DNA of 64,000 nucleotides from Streptomyces sp. NBC_01445. GTDB lineage: Bacteria > Actinomycetota > Actinomycetes > Streptomycetales > Streptomycetaceae. Position 1 is the first letter of the stretch. The number at the start of each line of letters is the position of its first letter. The stretch spans positions 8,146,001 to 8,210,000 of the forward strand of contig NZ_CP109485.1 in the NCBI RefSeq assembly GCF_035918235.1, in the 5' to 3' direction. This document shows positions 1 to 7,562 of this stretch, in pieces. Both the position numbers and the translations under genes were made by a program. The notes under the pieces were generated by a model. That model did not search any database. It was given only the letters and a program-made list of their open reading frames with translations, and was not told where the DNA came from.

Positions 1-2
1 TC

Positions 3-410
3 AACCCGTTCGCCGCGCTCCTGCGCGCCGGGGTGCCGCTGGCCTTCGGCTCCGACAGCCCCGTCACCCCGCTCGACCCGTGGGGCACGGTCCGCGCCGC
101 GGCCTTCCACCGCACACCCGAGCACCGGGTGTCCGTGCGGGCCGCGTTCACCGCGCACACCCGCGGCGGCTGGCGCGCCGTCGGCCGGGACGACGCGGGA
201 ATCCTGGTCCCGGGCGCCCCGGCGGACTACGCCGTGTGGCGCACCGAGGAGCTCGTCGTCCAGGCGCCGGACGACCGCGTCGCGCGCTGGTCGACCGATC
301 CGCGCTCCGGGACGCCCGGTCTCCCCGATCTCACGCCGGGGGCCCAACTTCCGCTCTGCCTGCGCACGGTGGTCGGCGGGCGGACCGTGTACGTAGGGCC
401 GGACGAGTGA
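3..410 (+). CDS. Amidohydrolase family protein, C-terminal end (partial)
   Basis: This is the 3' end of a gene entering from the left edge; only about 135 codons are visible. The segment LAFGSDSPVTPLDPW, followed by an alpha-helical stretch and GILVPGAPADYAVW, matches the C-terminal part of metal-dependent amidohydrolases of the YtcJ type. There the aspartate after GS is a metal ligand, and the PGAPADYAV strand belongs to the small composite beta domain. The substrate cannot be inferred. The frame opens at base 3 and stops at 408-410. It is followed by more than 500 bases without a convincing gene, so it probably ends its transcription unit. Confidence 0.8.
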   Translation, partial: NPFAALLRAGVPLAFGSDSPVTPLDPWGTVRAAAFHRTPEHRVSVRAAFTAHTRGGWRAVGRDDAGILVPGAPADYAVWRTEELVVQAPDDRVARWSTDPRSGTPGLPDLTPGAQLPLCLRTVVGGRTVYVGPDE

Positions 411-519
411 TGTAGGCACGCGCAGTACCGCCGACAGCGGTCCGCCGCACGCTCGCGCGACCTGCGAGTCCTCGGCGCTGACCAGGTGGTTTCCTCAATC
501 ACCGCAGATCAAACGGGTG

Positions 520-550
520 TTGACAGCTGGGCGCGGTCGACGGGTAGGTT
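520..550 (+). promoter_or_regulatory. Possible HrdB-type promoter
   Basis: TTGACA (520-525) is a perfect -35 hexamer. TAGGTT (545-550) resembles the Streptomyces -10 consensus TAGnnT, at a slightly long 19-base spacing. If used, it would give ppm1 a leader of roughly 370 bases. This is weak support from sequence alone. Confidence 0.3.
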
Positions 551-700
551 CGGCCGGGTCCACCACTGGACGTCCGACCGGGGAACCTCCGCGCAGTCGA
601 TGAACGCCGCTGGGTCATGGGCGGTGTGCCGCACCGGCGCACCGCCACTGGGAGCCAGGCCCAGCACCCGCGCCATGGGGCGCTGGAACGTTCCGGCCGG

Positions 701-741
701 ATGGGGGTCCCTCCCTGCTCCGCGGGAGCACGGGGGAAGGT
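701..741. repeat. Streptomyces-type G5/C5 palindromic repeat element
   Basis: The stretch begins ATGGGGGTCCCTCCC, passes through the hairpin TGCTCC-GCG-GGAGCA and ends in CGGGGGAAGG. Its architecture (a G-run, a C-run, a short palindrome, a G-run) resembles the small repeated palindromes scattered between Streptomyces genes. The copy at 34555-34594 is of a related but not identical type. Function is unknown. Confidence 0.4.
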
Positions 742-926
742 GCGACCCGGGTGGGGCCCGGACGCTCAGTAGACAACGGCTCTCGGTAGACCCGCAGCCA
801 GCGGTCCCAGGCCGGCCCGAAGGGCACCGGGCCCCGATCCCGCAGTCCCGCGCAGGGCGCCTTACCAGCGCCGACAAGCACTCTCGCTATGGTGGTCCCC
901 TCGTACAGGAGTCTTAAGGGGAAGCT

Positions 927-1688
927 GTGAACGACGGCGGTGGGCGGCAGTTCGGCCCTCTCGGTACGGCGCTGGTGATCATCCCGACCTACAACGAGGC
1001 GGAGAACATCAAGTCGATCGTCGGCCGGGTGCGCGCGTCCGTGCCCGAGGCGCATGTCCTCGTCGCCGACGACAACAGCCCCGACGGCACGGGAAAGCTC
1101 GCCGACGAGCTCGCCTCGGGCGACGAGCAGGTGCGGGTCCTGCACCGGCAGGGCAAGGAAGGTCTGGGCGCGGCCTATCTCGCGGGCTTCCGCTGGGGCC
1201 TCGAGAACGGCTACGGCGTCCTGGTGGAGATGGACGCCGACGGCTCTCACCAGCCCGAGGAGCTGCCCCGGCTGCTGACCGCGCTGAAGGGCTCCGACCT
1301 CGTGCTCGGCTCGCGCTGGGTGCCCGGCGGACGGGTCGTCAACTGGCCCAAGTCACGTGAGTTCCTCTCCCGCGGCGGCAGCACCTACTCGCGGCTGCTG
1401 CTCGACGTGCCGATCCGGGACGTCACCGGGGGCTTCCGTGCCTTCCGCCGCGAGACCCTCGAAGGCCTCGGGCTCGGCGAGGTCTCCTCGCAGGGCTACT
1501 GCTTCCAGGTCGACCTCGCGCGCCGGGCGGTCAGGGCCGGCTATCACGTCGTCGAGGTGCCCATCACGTTCGTCGAGCGCGAGCTCGGCGACTCCAAGAT
1601 GAGCCGTGACATCGTCGTCGAGGCGCTGTGGCGGGTCACCGCGTGGGGCTTGGGGGAGCGCATGGGGCGTGTGATCGGCCGCAAGTAG
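927..1688 (+). CDS. ppm1: Polyprenol monophosphomannose synthase (GT2)
   Basis: A GT2 glycosyltransferase of 253 residues, the normal length for the soluble catalytic domain. The family transfers mannose from GDP-mannose to polyprenyl phosphate on the cytoplasmic membrane face, making the donor for protein O-mannosylation and mannolipids. Visible motifs are VIIPTYNEAENI near the start, the nucleotide-binding DDNSPDGTG around residues 47-55 and the metal-binding DADGSHQ around 102-108. The GTG at 927 is chosen because AAGGGGAAG lies just upstream. No membrane segments are fused to it, unlike some mycobacterial Ppm1 proteins. The GT4 enzymes at 11918-14256 could use related donors. fxsA follows 75 bases downstream on the same strand. 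Confidence 0.93.
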   Translation: MNDGGGRQFGPLGTALVIIPTYNEAENIKSIVGRVRASVPEAHVLVADDNSPDGTGKLADELASGDEQVRVLHRQGKEGLGAAYLAGFRWGLENGYGVLVEMDADGSHQPEELPRLLTALKGSDLVLGSRWVPGGRVVNWPKSREFLSRGGSTYSRLLLDVPIRDVTGGFRAFRRETLEGLGLGEVSSQGYCFQVDLARRAVRAGYHVVEVPITFVERELGDSKMSRDIVVEALWRVTAWGLGERMGRVIGRK

Positions 1689-1763
1689 GCCTGAGCCGCA
1701 GCCTCCGTCGATCTTGATCTCCCGCTTACGCCACTCGGGCCGGGGCCCAGGCACACTGGGGGC

Positions 1764-2345
1764 ATGACCACTGGCACACCGCCCCCTTCGCGCTCCGCCA
1801 CGCCCCGGCGTTCCCGGGTCCGCACGTTCCTGCCGCTCGGTATCGCCGCGTGGCTGGTCCTGGAGATCTGGCTGCTGACCGTGGTCGCGGGCGCGGCCGG
1901 CGGGTTCACCGTCTTCCTGCTGCTGCTCGCCGGGATCGTGCTCGGCGCCGTCGTCATCAAGCGCGCCGGGCGCCGGGCCTTCAAGAATCTGAGCGAGACG
2001 CTGCAACAGCAGCAGAGCGGCGCGGTCCCGGCGGGCGAGCAGCGCCCCGGGGGCAACGGTCTGCTGATGCTGGCGGGCCTGCTCCTGATGATCCCCGGCC
2101 TGATCTCGGACGCCCTGGGTCTCGTTCTGCTCGTGCCGCCCGTCCGTACGGCCCTGAGCCGCTACACGGAGCGGACCATCGAGCGGAAGATGCAGTCGGC
2201 CACCCCCGGGACCTTCGGTGACGCGTTCCAGCAGGCGCGGATGCACCGGCCGGACGGCACGGTCATCCAGGGCGAGGTGATCAAGGACGATGAGCGGCCC
2301 GCACAGCGCCCCGACGCGGGTCCGCGCCCCCCGATCACTCCCTGA
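1764..2345 (+). CDS. fxsA: FxsA family membrane protein
   Basis: A 193-residue protein of the FxsA family, named for the E. coli protein whose overproduction relieves F-plasmid exclusion of phage T7; its bacterial role is otherwise poorly defined. A charged N-terminus of about 25 residues precedes two closely spaced hydrophobic segments (about 25-65). After a polar KRAGRRAFKNL helix there is a third hydrophobic stretch, GLLMLAGLLLMIPGLISDA, the family's most conserved part. The tail is polar and proline-rich. It follows ppm1 at 75 bases and is closed by two strong hairpins before the convergent rbpA gene. Confidence 0.9.
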   Translation: MTTGTPPPSRSATPRRSRVRTFLPLGIAAWLVLEIWLLTVVAGAAGGFTVFLLLLAGIVLGAVVIKRAGRRAFKNLSETLQQQQSGAVPAGEQRPGGNGLLMLAGLLLMIPGLISDALGLVLLVPPVRTALSRYTERTIERKMQSATPGTFGDAFQQARMHRPDGTVIQGEVIKDDERPAQRPDAGPRPPITP

Positions 2346-2351
2346 GCGCGT

Positions 2352-2380
2352 GCGGGGCTCAGAAGCTCACTGAGCCCCGC
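2352..2380 (+). terminator. Hairpin after fxsA
   Basis: GCGGGGCTCA (2352-2361) pairs perfectly with TGAGCCCCGC (2371-2380) around a 9-base loop. It lies 7 bases after the fxsA stop, a typical position for a Streptomyces terminator without a U-run. Confidence 0.7.
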
Positions 2381-2399
2381 ACGGCGCCGGACATGCGAA

Positions 2400-2444
2400 A
2401 AGCCGTGGGCCGGGCACACATGACGTGTGTCCGGCCCACGGCTT
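2400..2444. terminator. Bidirectional terminator between fxsA and rbpA
   Basis: AAGCCGTGGGCCGG (2400-2413) pairs with CCGGCCCACGGCTT (2431-2444), and ACACA pairs with TGTGT at the top, leaving a 2-base bulge. A short A-run precedes it on the plus strand and TT follows, so it could act in both directions for these convergent genes. Confidence 0.8.
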
Positions 2445-2476
2445 CTGTCAGTCGCGTTCCCGCTGCTCCCGAGGGA

Positions 2477-2851
2477 TCAGGCGGACTTGCGGCTGTCGCG
2501 CGGATGCACCGCGATGTTCATGGCACCTGATCGGAGAACGGCGAGCCGCTCCTCGAGGACCTCTTCGAGTTCCTCGCGAGTGCGCCGCTCCATCAGCATG
2601 TCCCAATGTGTACGAGCGGGCTTGGCCTTCTTCTCCTCAGGGCCGTCTCCGTCGACCAGAAGTGCTTGGGCCCCGCAGACCTTGCACTCCCACTCGGCCG
2701 GAATTTCGGCCTCCACCGAGAAGGGCATCTCAAAGCGATGTCCCTTCTCGCATGCGTACTCCACGGCCTGGCGCGGGGCCAGGTCGATGCCGCGGTCCGT
2801 CTCATAGCTGGTCACTACGAGGCGTGTGCCGCGAAGAGCTCGCTCACTCAT
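2477..2851 (-). CDS. rbpA: RNA polymerase-binding protein RbpA
   Basis: RbpA is an actinobacterial transcription factor that binds the principal sigma factor (HrdB/SigA) and RNA polymerase and stabilises the open complex. The 124 residues match the family throughout: the N-terminal MSERALRGTRL tail, the core domain with zinc ligands in YACEKGHRF and ECKVCGAQ (C, H, C, C all present), the basic linker KKAKPARTHWDMLMERR, and the C-terminal sigma-interacting helix EELEEVLEERLAVLR. A sigma-R type promoter lies about 60 bases upstream at 2913-2939. This fits the known thiol-stress induction of rbpA in S. coelicolor. Confidence 0.98.
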   Translation of the reverse strand: MSERALRGTRLVVTSYETDRGIDLAPRQAVEYACEKGHRFEMPFSVEAEIPAEWECKVCGAQALLVDGDGPEEKKAKPARTHWDMLMERRTREELEEVLEERLAVLRSGAMNIAVHPRDSRKSA

Positions 2852-2912
2852 GAATCGTGCCTCCCGGGCTTGTCGCCCACAGGACAGGTGTCGCTGTCGT
2901 CGTCATCCGGTC

Positions 2913-2939
2913 AACGTCCGGTCGGCGGTAAAGATTCCC
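2913..2939 (-). promoter_or_regulatory. Sigma-R type promoter of rbpA
   Basis: On the minus strand GGGAAT (2934-2939) is followed after exactly 18 bases by GTT (2913-2915). This matches the published SigR consensus GGAAT-N18/19-GTT. It would start transcription roughly 55 bases before the rbpA ATG. The family is known to be part of the disulfide-stress regulon. Confidence 0.8.
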
Positions 2940-3003
2940 GGTTCCGGGTCATGCGTCGCCGTCGTAGCCGCCCCTTGTTGTACCCACCGGCGCCCGGTTT
3001 GTC

Positions 3004-3021
3004 ACATCTGCCAGCAGATGT
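3004..3021. promoter_or_regulatory. 18-bp palindrome upstream of rbpA
   Basis: ACATCTGC (3004-3011) and GCAGATGT (3014-3021) form a perfect inverted repeat around CA. It lies about 65 bases upstream of the sigma-R -35 element and downstream of the MFS gene stop, so an operator acting on rbpA is more likely than a terminator. The binding protein is unknown. Confidence 0.4.
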
Positions 3022-3106
3022 CACCCAGCGTTTTGCGATATTGACGTGCAGTAACGGTACGCCTGGCAGGCCAAACGCGTACACTACCGGCCTTTGGCCC
3101 CAGGTG

Positions 3107-4465
3107 CTAAATCCGGGTGGGCACGGGATTTCCTGCGGCCCGCACCGCCTGCCTCACCGGAACCCGGGCAAGCAGCACAAAGCCGATCATGAAGAACGCC
3201 ACCAAGGACACGATGGCGTCCCTATAACTGCCGGTCAGCTGGTACGCGAGGCCGAAAACGAGCGGTCCGAGCCAGCTCATTCCCCGGTCGCTCATCTCGT
3301 ATGCGGAGTAGTACTCGGCCTCCTTTCCGGCCGGTACCAGATGGGAGAACAGGGAACGCGACAGCGCCTGCGTGCCGCCGAGGACGAGCCCGATCCCGGC
3401 CGCCAGCGCGAAGAACCACACCGGAGCACCCGACGGCAGGAAGTAACCGGCCCCGATCGTGACCGTCCAGGCGATCAGCGAACCGAGAATCGTGTTCTTC
3501 GCGCCGTACGTACGGGCGAGGCGCCCCATCGCGAGCGCGCCCGCCACGGCGAGGACCTGGACCAGCAGCACCGCCACGATCAGCGTCGACTGGTCGAGGC
3601 CGAGCTCCTCCGAGCCGTACACGGATGCCTGCGAGATCACCGTCTGGATGCCGTCGTTGTAGACCAGATAGGCGAGCAGGAAGGAGAGCGTCAGCGGGCG
3701 GCGGCGCATGTCACGGACGGTCGAGGCCAGCTGGCGCCAGCCGGGCACGGCGGCTGCCCCGTCGCCGGCGGGTGCCGTGCGCCGGTCCCGCAGGCGCCGT
3801 AGCGGTACGAGCGTGAAAGCGCCCCACCACACACCCGCCGAGGCCAGGCAGATCCGGACCGCCGTCGACTCGGAGACGCCGAAGGAGTCGTGGCCGGAGT
3901 ACAGGACGAGGTTCGCCACCAGGACCAGCGCCCCGGACGCGTAGCCGAAGGCCCAGCCGCGCGAGGAGACGGCGTCACGTTCCTCGGGGGGCGCGATCTG
4001 GGGCAGATAGGAGTTGTAGAGCACCATCGACACCGCGAGCGAGGCGTTGGCGACGACGAGCAGGAACCCGCCCAGCAGATAGCGGTCCCCGTCCAGGAAG
4101 AACATCCCGGCGGTCGCCGCGGCCCCCAGGTAGGCCGAGATCGCGAGCAGCGGCTTCTTGCGGCCCGTACGGTCCGCCGCCGCACCCGCGAGCGGCATCA
4201 CCAGGATCGAGATGATCACCGAGGCGGAGACGGTGTACGCGAAGAACGCGCCGGCCCGGACCGGTATCCCCAGGGGGTGCACGAAGCCGTCCGCGTCCGC
4301 CGCCGACTTGGCGACCGCCGTCAGATACGGCCCGAGGAACACCGTGAGGACGCTCGTCGAGTAGACCGAGCAAGCCCAGTCGTAGAAGTACCAGCCGCGC
4401 TGCTCCCGGCGCCGTTGCTCCGCATCGTCCCCCGCCGTCTCCGCCCGCACGGTGTCGCTGCCCAC
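3107..4465 (-). CDS. MFS transporter, UMF1/Atg22-like
   Basis: A 12-helix major facilitator of about 452 residues. The early segment EQRGWYFYDWACSVYSTSVLTVF is typical of the UMF1/Atg22-like branch, and AGAAADRTGRKKPLL is the MFS loop 2-3 signature. SLFSHLVPAGKEAEYYSAYEMSDRG in the second half is also characteristic. The substrate is unknown; Atg22 itself exports amino acids from the yeast vacuole. I prefer the GTG at 4465, which has GAGGGGG 7 bases upstream. A longer frame from 4546 would overlap the diesterase gene by 35 bases and has a poor ribosome site. Confidence 0.85.
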   Translation of the reverse strand: MGSDTVRAETAGDDAEQRRREQRGWYFYDWACSVYSTSVLTVFLGPYLTAVAKSAADADGFVHPLGIPVRAGAFFAYTVSASVIISILVMPLAGAAADRTGRKKPLLAISAYLGAAATAGMFFLDGDRYLLGGFLLVVANASLAVSMVLYNSYLPQIAPPEERDAVSSRGWAFGYASGALVLVANLVLYSGHDSFGVSESTAVRICLASAGVWWGAFTLVPLRRLRDRRTAPAGDGAAAVPGWRQLASTVRDMRRRPLTLSFLLAYLVYNDGIQTVISQASVYGSEELGLDQSTLIVAVLLVQVLAVAGALAMGRLARTYGAKNTILGSLIAWTVTIGAGYFLPSGAPVWFFALAAGIGLVLGGTQALSRSLFSHLVPAGKEAEYYSAYEMSDRGMSWLGPLVFGLAYQLTGSYRDAIVSLVAFFMIGFVLLARVPVRQAVRAAGNPVPTRI

Positions 4466-4511
4466 GCGCGCCCCCTCGCTGTCCCCGTGTCCGGACGCGG
4501 CCTGCGGGCCG

Positions 4512-5279
4512 TCAGGTCCAGGCTCCCCGGTCCCTGAGCACGTCACGCAGCGTCTCGATGTGATCGGTCATGATGCCATCCACACCGAGGTCGAGGAGTT
4601 CACCCATCTGCGCGCGGTCGTTGACCGTCCAGACGTGGACCTGGAGCCCGCGCGCGTGGGCCGCGCGGACGAAGCGGCGGTCGACGACGCGTATCCCCGA
4701 ATGGGCCACGGGCACTTGGGCGCACACCGCCGAAGGGCGCAGCGCCGCGGGCAGTCCGAGGGACCGCAGCCGCAGGCCGAGCACGCCACGCGTGCCGTAC
4801 GACGTGGCGAGGCGGGGGCCCGCGAGGGACTGTGCCCTGGCGACCCTGGCCTCCGAGAACGAGCCGACGCAGACCCGGTCCCACGCGTTCGTGCGGCCGA
4901 TCAGGTCGAGCAGCGGGAGCAGCGCGGGCTCGGCCTTGACGTCCACGTTCCAGCGCACGTCGGGGAAGGTCTCCAGGAGTTCCTCGAAGAGCGGCACCGG
5001 TTCGCGGCCCGCCACGCGCGCGTGGCGCACATCGCTCCAGGGGAGGTCCGCTATGCGGCCCGCCGCGTCCGTGACCCGGTCGAGCGTCGCGTCGTGGAAG
5101 GCCACGAGCGTGCCGTCGGACGTGGCGTGCACATCGGTCTCGATATAGCGGTAGCCGAGGTCCACGGAGCGCCGGAACGCCGCCATCGTGTTCTCCAAGC
5201 CGTCGGCCGTCCCGCCGCGATGGGCGAAGGCCAGCGGTCCGGAACGGTCGAGATACGGATGGCGTACGCGCGTGGTCAC
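4512..5279 (-). CDS. Glycerophosphodiester phosphodiesterase
   Basis: The enzyme hydrolyses glycerophosphodiesters to glycerol-3-phosphate and an alcohol. The 255 residues contain the full GDPD signature: AHRGGTADGLENTMAAF (catalytic His and substrate-binding Arg/Glu), IETDVHATSDGTLVAFHD (metal-binding Glu/Asp and the second catalytic His) and a late NVDVKAEP strand. There is no signal peptide, so it is a cytoplasmic form. The GTG at 5279 overlaps the stop of the upstream yczE gene in a GTGA, indicating translational coupling. The apparent longer frame upstream is antisense noise. Confidence 0.93.
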   Translation of the reverse strand: MTTRVRHPYLDRSGPLAFAHRGGTADGLENTMAAFRRSVDLGYRYIETDVHATSDGTLVAFHDATLDRVTDAAGRIADLPWSDVRHARVAGREPVPLFEELLETFPDVRWNVDVKAEPALLPLLDLIGRTNAWDRVCVGSFSEARVARAQSLAGPRLATSYGTRGVLGLRLRSLGLPAALRPSAVCAQVPVAHSGIRVVDRRFVRAAHARGLQVHVWTVNDRAQMGELLDLGVDGIMTDHIETLRDVLRDRGAWT

Positions 5280-5944
5280 CGCGGAAGTATCGCCCCTTCG
5301 GGTGACGCGCCGGCAACCGCGGTGGGTGCCTCGGGCGGCGCGGGGGCGGCGAAGACCTTCAGGAACACCTGGGCCAGCGGGCCGATCGCCACGGCGTACA
5401 GAACGGTGCCGACGCCGATGGTGCCGCCGAGGGCGAAGCCCGTCGCCACCACCGCGATCTCGATGGTCGTGCGCGCCAGCCGGATCGAGCGCCCGGTACG
5501 CCGGTGCAGTCCCGTCATCAGGCCGTCGCGCGGACCGGGTCCGAAGGAGGCGGCGATGTAGAGGCCCGTCGCCGCGCCGTTCAGGACGATCGCCGCCACC
5601 ATCAGCGGGATCCGGATCCCGAGGGCGTGCACATCGGGGACGACGGCCAGCGCGCCGTCCATCGCGATGCCGACCACGAAGACGTTCGAGACGGTGCCGA
5701 GGCCGGGGCGCTGCTTGATCGGGATCCACAGGAGCAGCACCAGGGCGCCCACGATGATCGACACGACGCCGATGGAGAGCCCTGTGAGCTCGGCGAGGCC
5801 CTGGTGGAGCACGTTCCACGGCTCCAGGCCGAGCCCCGCCTCCACGAGGAGACCGGAACTCACGCCGTACAGCGCCAGGCCGACGTAGAGCTGGAAGAGG
5901 CGCCGGGTGAGACCGGGGCCGGGTGGCGTGGACGACGCGGACAA
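5276..5944 (-). CDS. yczE: YczE/YitT-like (DUF161) membrane protein
   Basis: A 222-residue integral membrane protein with about five hydrophobic segments. LFQLYVGLALYGVSSGLLVEAGLGLEPWNV near the N-terminus and GPGPRDGLMTGL in the middle are hallmarks of the YczE branch. Function is not established; such proteins are proposed transporters or sensors linked to MocR regulators. The TTG at 5944 is chosen because AGGGGG lies 7 bases before it. It is divergent from a MocR-type gene across 99 bases, the known YczE/YczR arrangement. Confidence 0.85.
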   Translation of the reverse strand: MSASSTPPGPGLTRRLFQLYVGLALYGVSSGLLVEAGLGLEPWNVLHQGLAELTGLSIGVVSIIVGALVLLLWIPIKQRPGLGTVSNVFVVGIAMDGALAVVPDVHALGIRIPLMVAAIVLNGAATGLYIAASFGPGPRDGLMTGLHRRTGRSIRLARTTIEIAVVATGFALGGTIGVGTVLYAVAIGPLAQVFLKVFAAPAPPEAPTAVAGASPEGAILPR

Positions 5945-5966
5945 GTGGAGCCCCCTGTGGTGGTAG

Positions 5967-6008
5967 TGGCCTGTCGCATGACACTCTGTGGCTTGGGAAC
6001 ACAGGCCA
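5967..6008. promoter_or_regulatory. Inverted repeat between yczE and yczR
   Basis: TGGCCTGT (5967-5974) and ACAGGCCA (6001-6008) are perfect 8-bp inverted copies separated by 26 bases in the divergent promoter region. This is a plausible operator for the MocR regulator encoded on the plus strand. Confidence 0.45.
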
Positions 6009-6043
6009 ACCATGGCCAATTCGGGGAAGGTGGACTGGACTCC

Positions 6044-7543
6044 ATGGCTCAGTGGACTTCGGCGGTCGGCGCGGCCCAGCTCGCCCGACTGCTCACCTCC
6101 CAGCAGACGCGCCCCCCGGGCCCCGGCAGCCGCCGCCCGCCCGCCTACCGCGCCCTCGCCGACGGCATCCGCCTCCTGGTCCTCGAAGGGCGTGTCCCCG
6201 TCGCGGCACGCCTGCCCGCCGAGCGCGAGCTCGCCGTCTCCCTGGCCGTCAGCCGCACGACCGTCGCCGCCGCCTACGAGGCGCTGCGCGGCGAGGGGTT
6301 CCTCGAATCTCGCAGGGGAGCGGGCAGCTGGACGGCCGTACCGGCCGGAAACCCGCTGCCCGCGCGCGGCCTGGAGCCCCTGCCGCCCGAGGCGCTCGGC
6401 TCGATGATCGACCTCGGCACCGCGGCCCTGCCCGCCCCCGAACCCTGGCTGACCCGCGCCGTCCAGGGCGCGCTCGGCGAACTCCCGCCCTACGCCCACA
6501 CCCACGGCGACTACCCGGCGGGCCTGCCCGCCCTGCGCGAGATGCTCGCCGAGCGCTACACCGCCCGCGGTATCCCGACCATGCCCGAGCAGATCATGGT
6601 GACCACCGGCGCGATGGGCGCGATCGACGCGATCTGCCACCTGTTCGCGGGCCGTGGCGAGCGCATCGCCGTCGAGTCGCCCTCGTACGCCAACATCCTC
6701 CAGCTCATGCGCGAGGAGGGCGCCCGGCTCGTCCCGGTCGCCATGGCCGAGGGCCTCGCGGGATGGGATCTCGACCGCTGGCGGCAGGTCCTGCGCGACG
6801 CGGCGCCCCGCCTCGCCTACGTCGTCGCCGACTTCCACAACCCCACCGGGGCGCTCGCCGACGAGGACCAGCGCAGGCAGCTCGTCGACGCGGCGCGCTC
6901 GGCCGGCACGGTGCTCGTCGTCGACGAGACCATGACCGAGCTCCACTTCGACCAGGACCTGGACATGCCCCGCCGCGTCTGCGCGTTCGACCCGGCGGGC
7001 TCCACCGTCATCACGGTCGGCTCGGCGAGCAAGGCGTTCTGGGCGGGCATGCGCATCGGCTGGGTCCGGGCGGCGCCCGATGTGATCCGCAGCCTCGTGG
7101 CCGCGCGCGCCTACGCCGACCTCGGCACCCCGGTCGTGGAGCAGCTGGCCGTGAACTGGCTGCTCAGTACCGGCGGTTGGGAGGAGGCCGTTCAGCTGCG
7201 CCGCAGCCAGGCCCGGGACAACAGCACGGCGCTGGTCGCCGCGCTGCGCCGCGAGCTGCCCGACTGGGAGTTCGACGTGCCGGTCGGCGGTCTGACGCTG
7301 TGGGTGCGTGCCGGAGGCCTGTCGGGGTCGCGGCTCGCGGAGGTCGGCGAACGCGTCGGCGTACGGGTCCCCTCGGGTCCTCGCTTCGGGGTGGACGGCG
7401 CCTTCGAGGGCTACGTGCGGCTGCCGTTCACGGTCTCCGGGGCGGTCGCCGACGAGGCCGCGGTGCGGCTCGCGGCGGCGGCGCGGCTGGTGCGGGAGGG
7501 CGGAGCGTCCGGGGCGGAGCCACCGCGGACGCTCATCGCATAG
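6044..7543 (+). CDS. MocR/GntR-type regulator with aminotransferase domain (YczR-like)
   Basis: A 499-residue MocR-type regulator. The N-terminal winged helix (about residues 25-95) contains ALADGIRLLVLEGRVPVAARLPAERELA and VSRTTVAAAYEALRGEGFL, a GntR signature. The rest is a fold-type I aminotransferase domain with FHNPTGAL, VVDETMTELHFD and GSASKAFWAGMRIGW, where Lys330 should bind pyridoxal phosphate as a Schiff base. Such proteins sense PLP or PLP adducts. The ATG at 6044 places the winged helix at the usual distance; the ribosome site is only moderate. The divergent yczE gene is the likely target. Confidence 0.9.
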   Translation: MAQWTSAVGAAQLARLLTSQQTRPPGPGSRRPPAYRALADGIRLLVLEGRVPVAARLPAERELAVSLAVSRTTVAAAYEALRGEGFLESRRGAGSWTAVPAGNPLPARGLEPLPPEALGSMIDLGTAALPAPEPWLTRAVQGALGELPPYAHTHGDYPAGLPALREMLAERYTARGIPTMPEQIMVTTGAMGAIDAICHLFAGRGERIAVESPSYANILQLMREEGARLVPVAMAEGLAGWDLDRWRQVLRDAAPRLAYVVADFHNPTGALADEDQRRQLVDAARSAGTVLVVDETMTELHFDQDLDMPRRVCAFDPAGSTVITVGSASKAFWAGMRIGWVRAAPDVIRSLVAARAYADLGTPVVEQLAVNWLLSTGGWEEAVQLRRSQARDNSTALVAALRRELPDWEFDVPVGGLTLWVRAGGLSGSRLAEVGERVGVRVPSGPRFGVDGAFEGYVRLPFTVSGAVADEAAVRLAAAARLVREGGASGAEPPRTLIA

Positions 7544-7562
7544 GGGCGCTGGGGCCCGGCCG

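Larger units (their letters stand above)
411..926. other. Intergenic region between amidohydrolase and ppm1
   Basis: I see no convincing gene in these 516 bases. ORFs crossing it on both strands have arginine/proline-rich compositions typical of GC-driven chance frames. It holds a possible promoter (TTGACA at 520-525 and TAGGTT at 545-550) and a GGGGG/CCCCC-flanked hairpin-like repeat at 701-741. Nothing recognisable as an RNA gene is visible. Confidence 0.6.
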
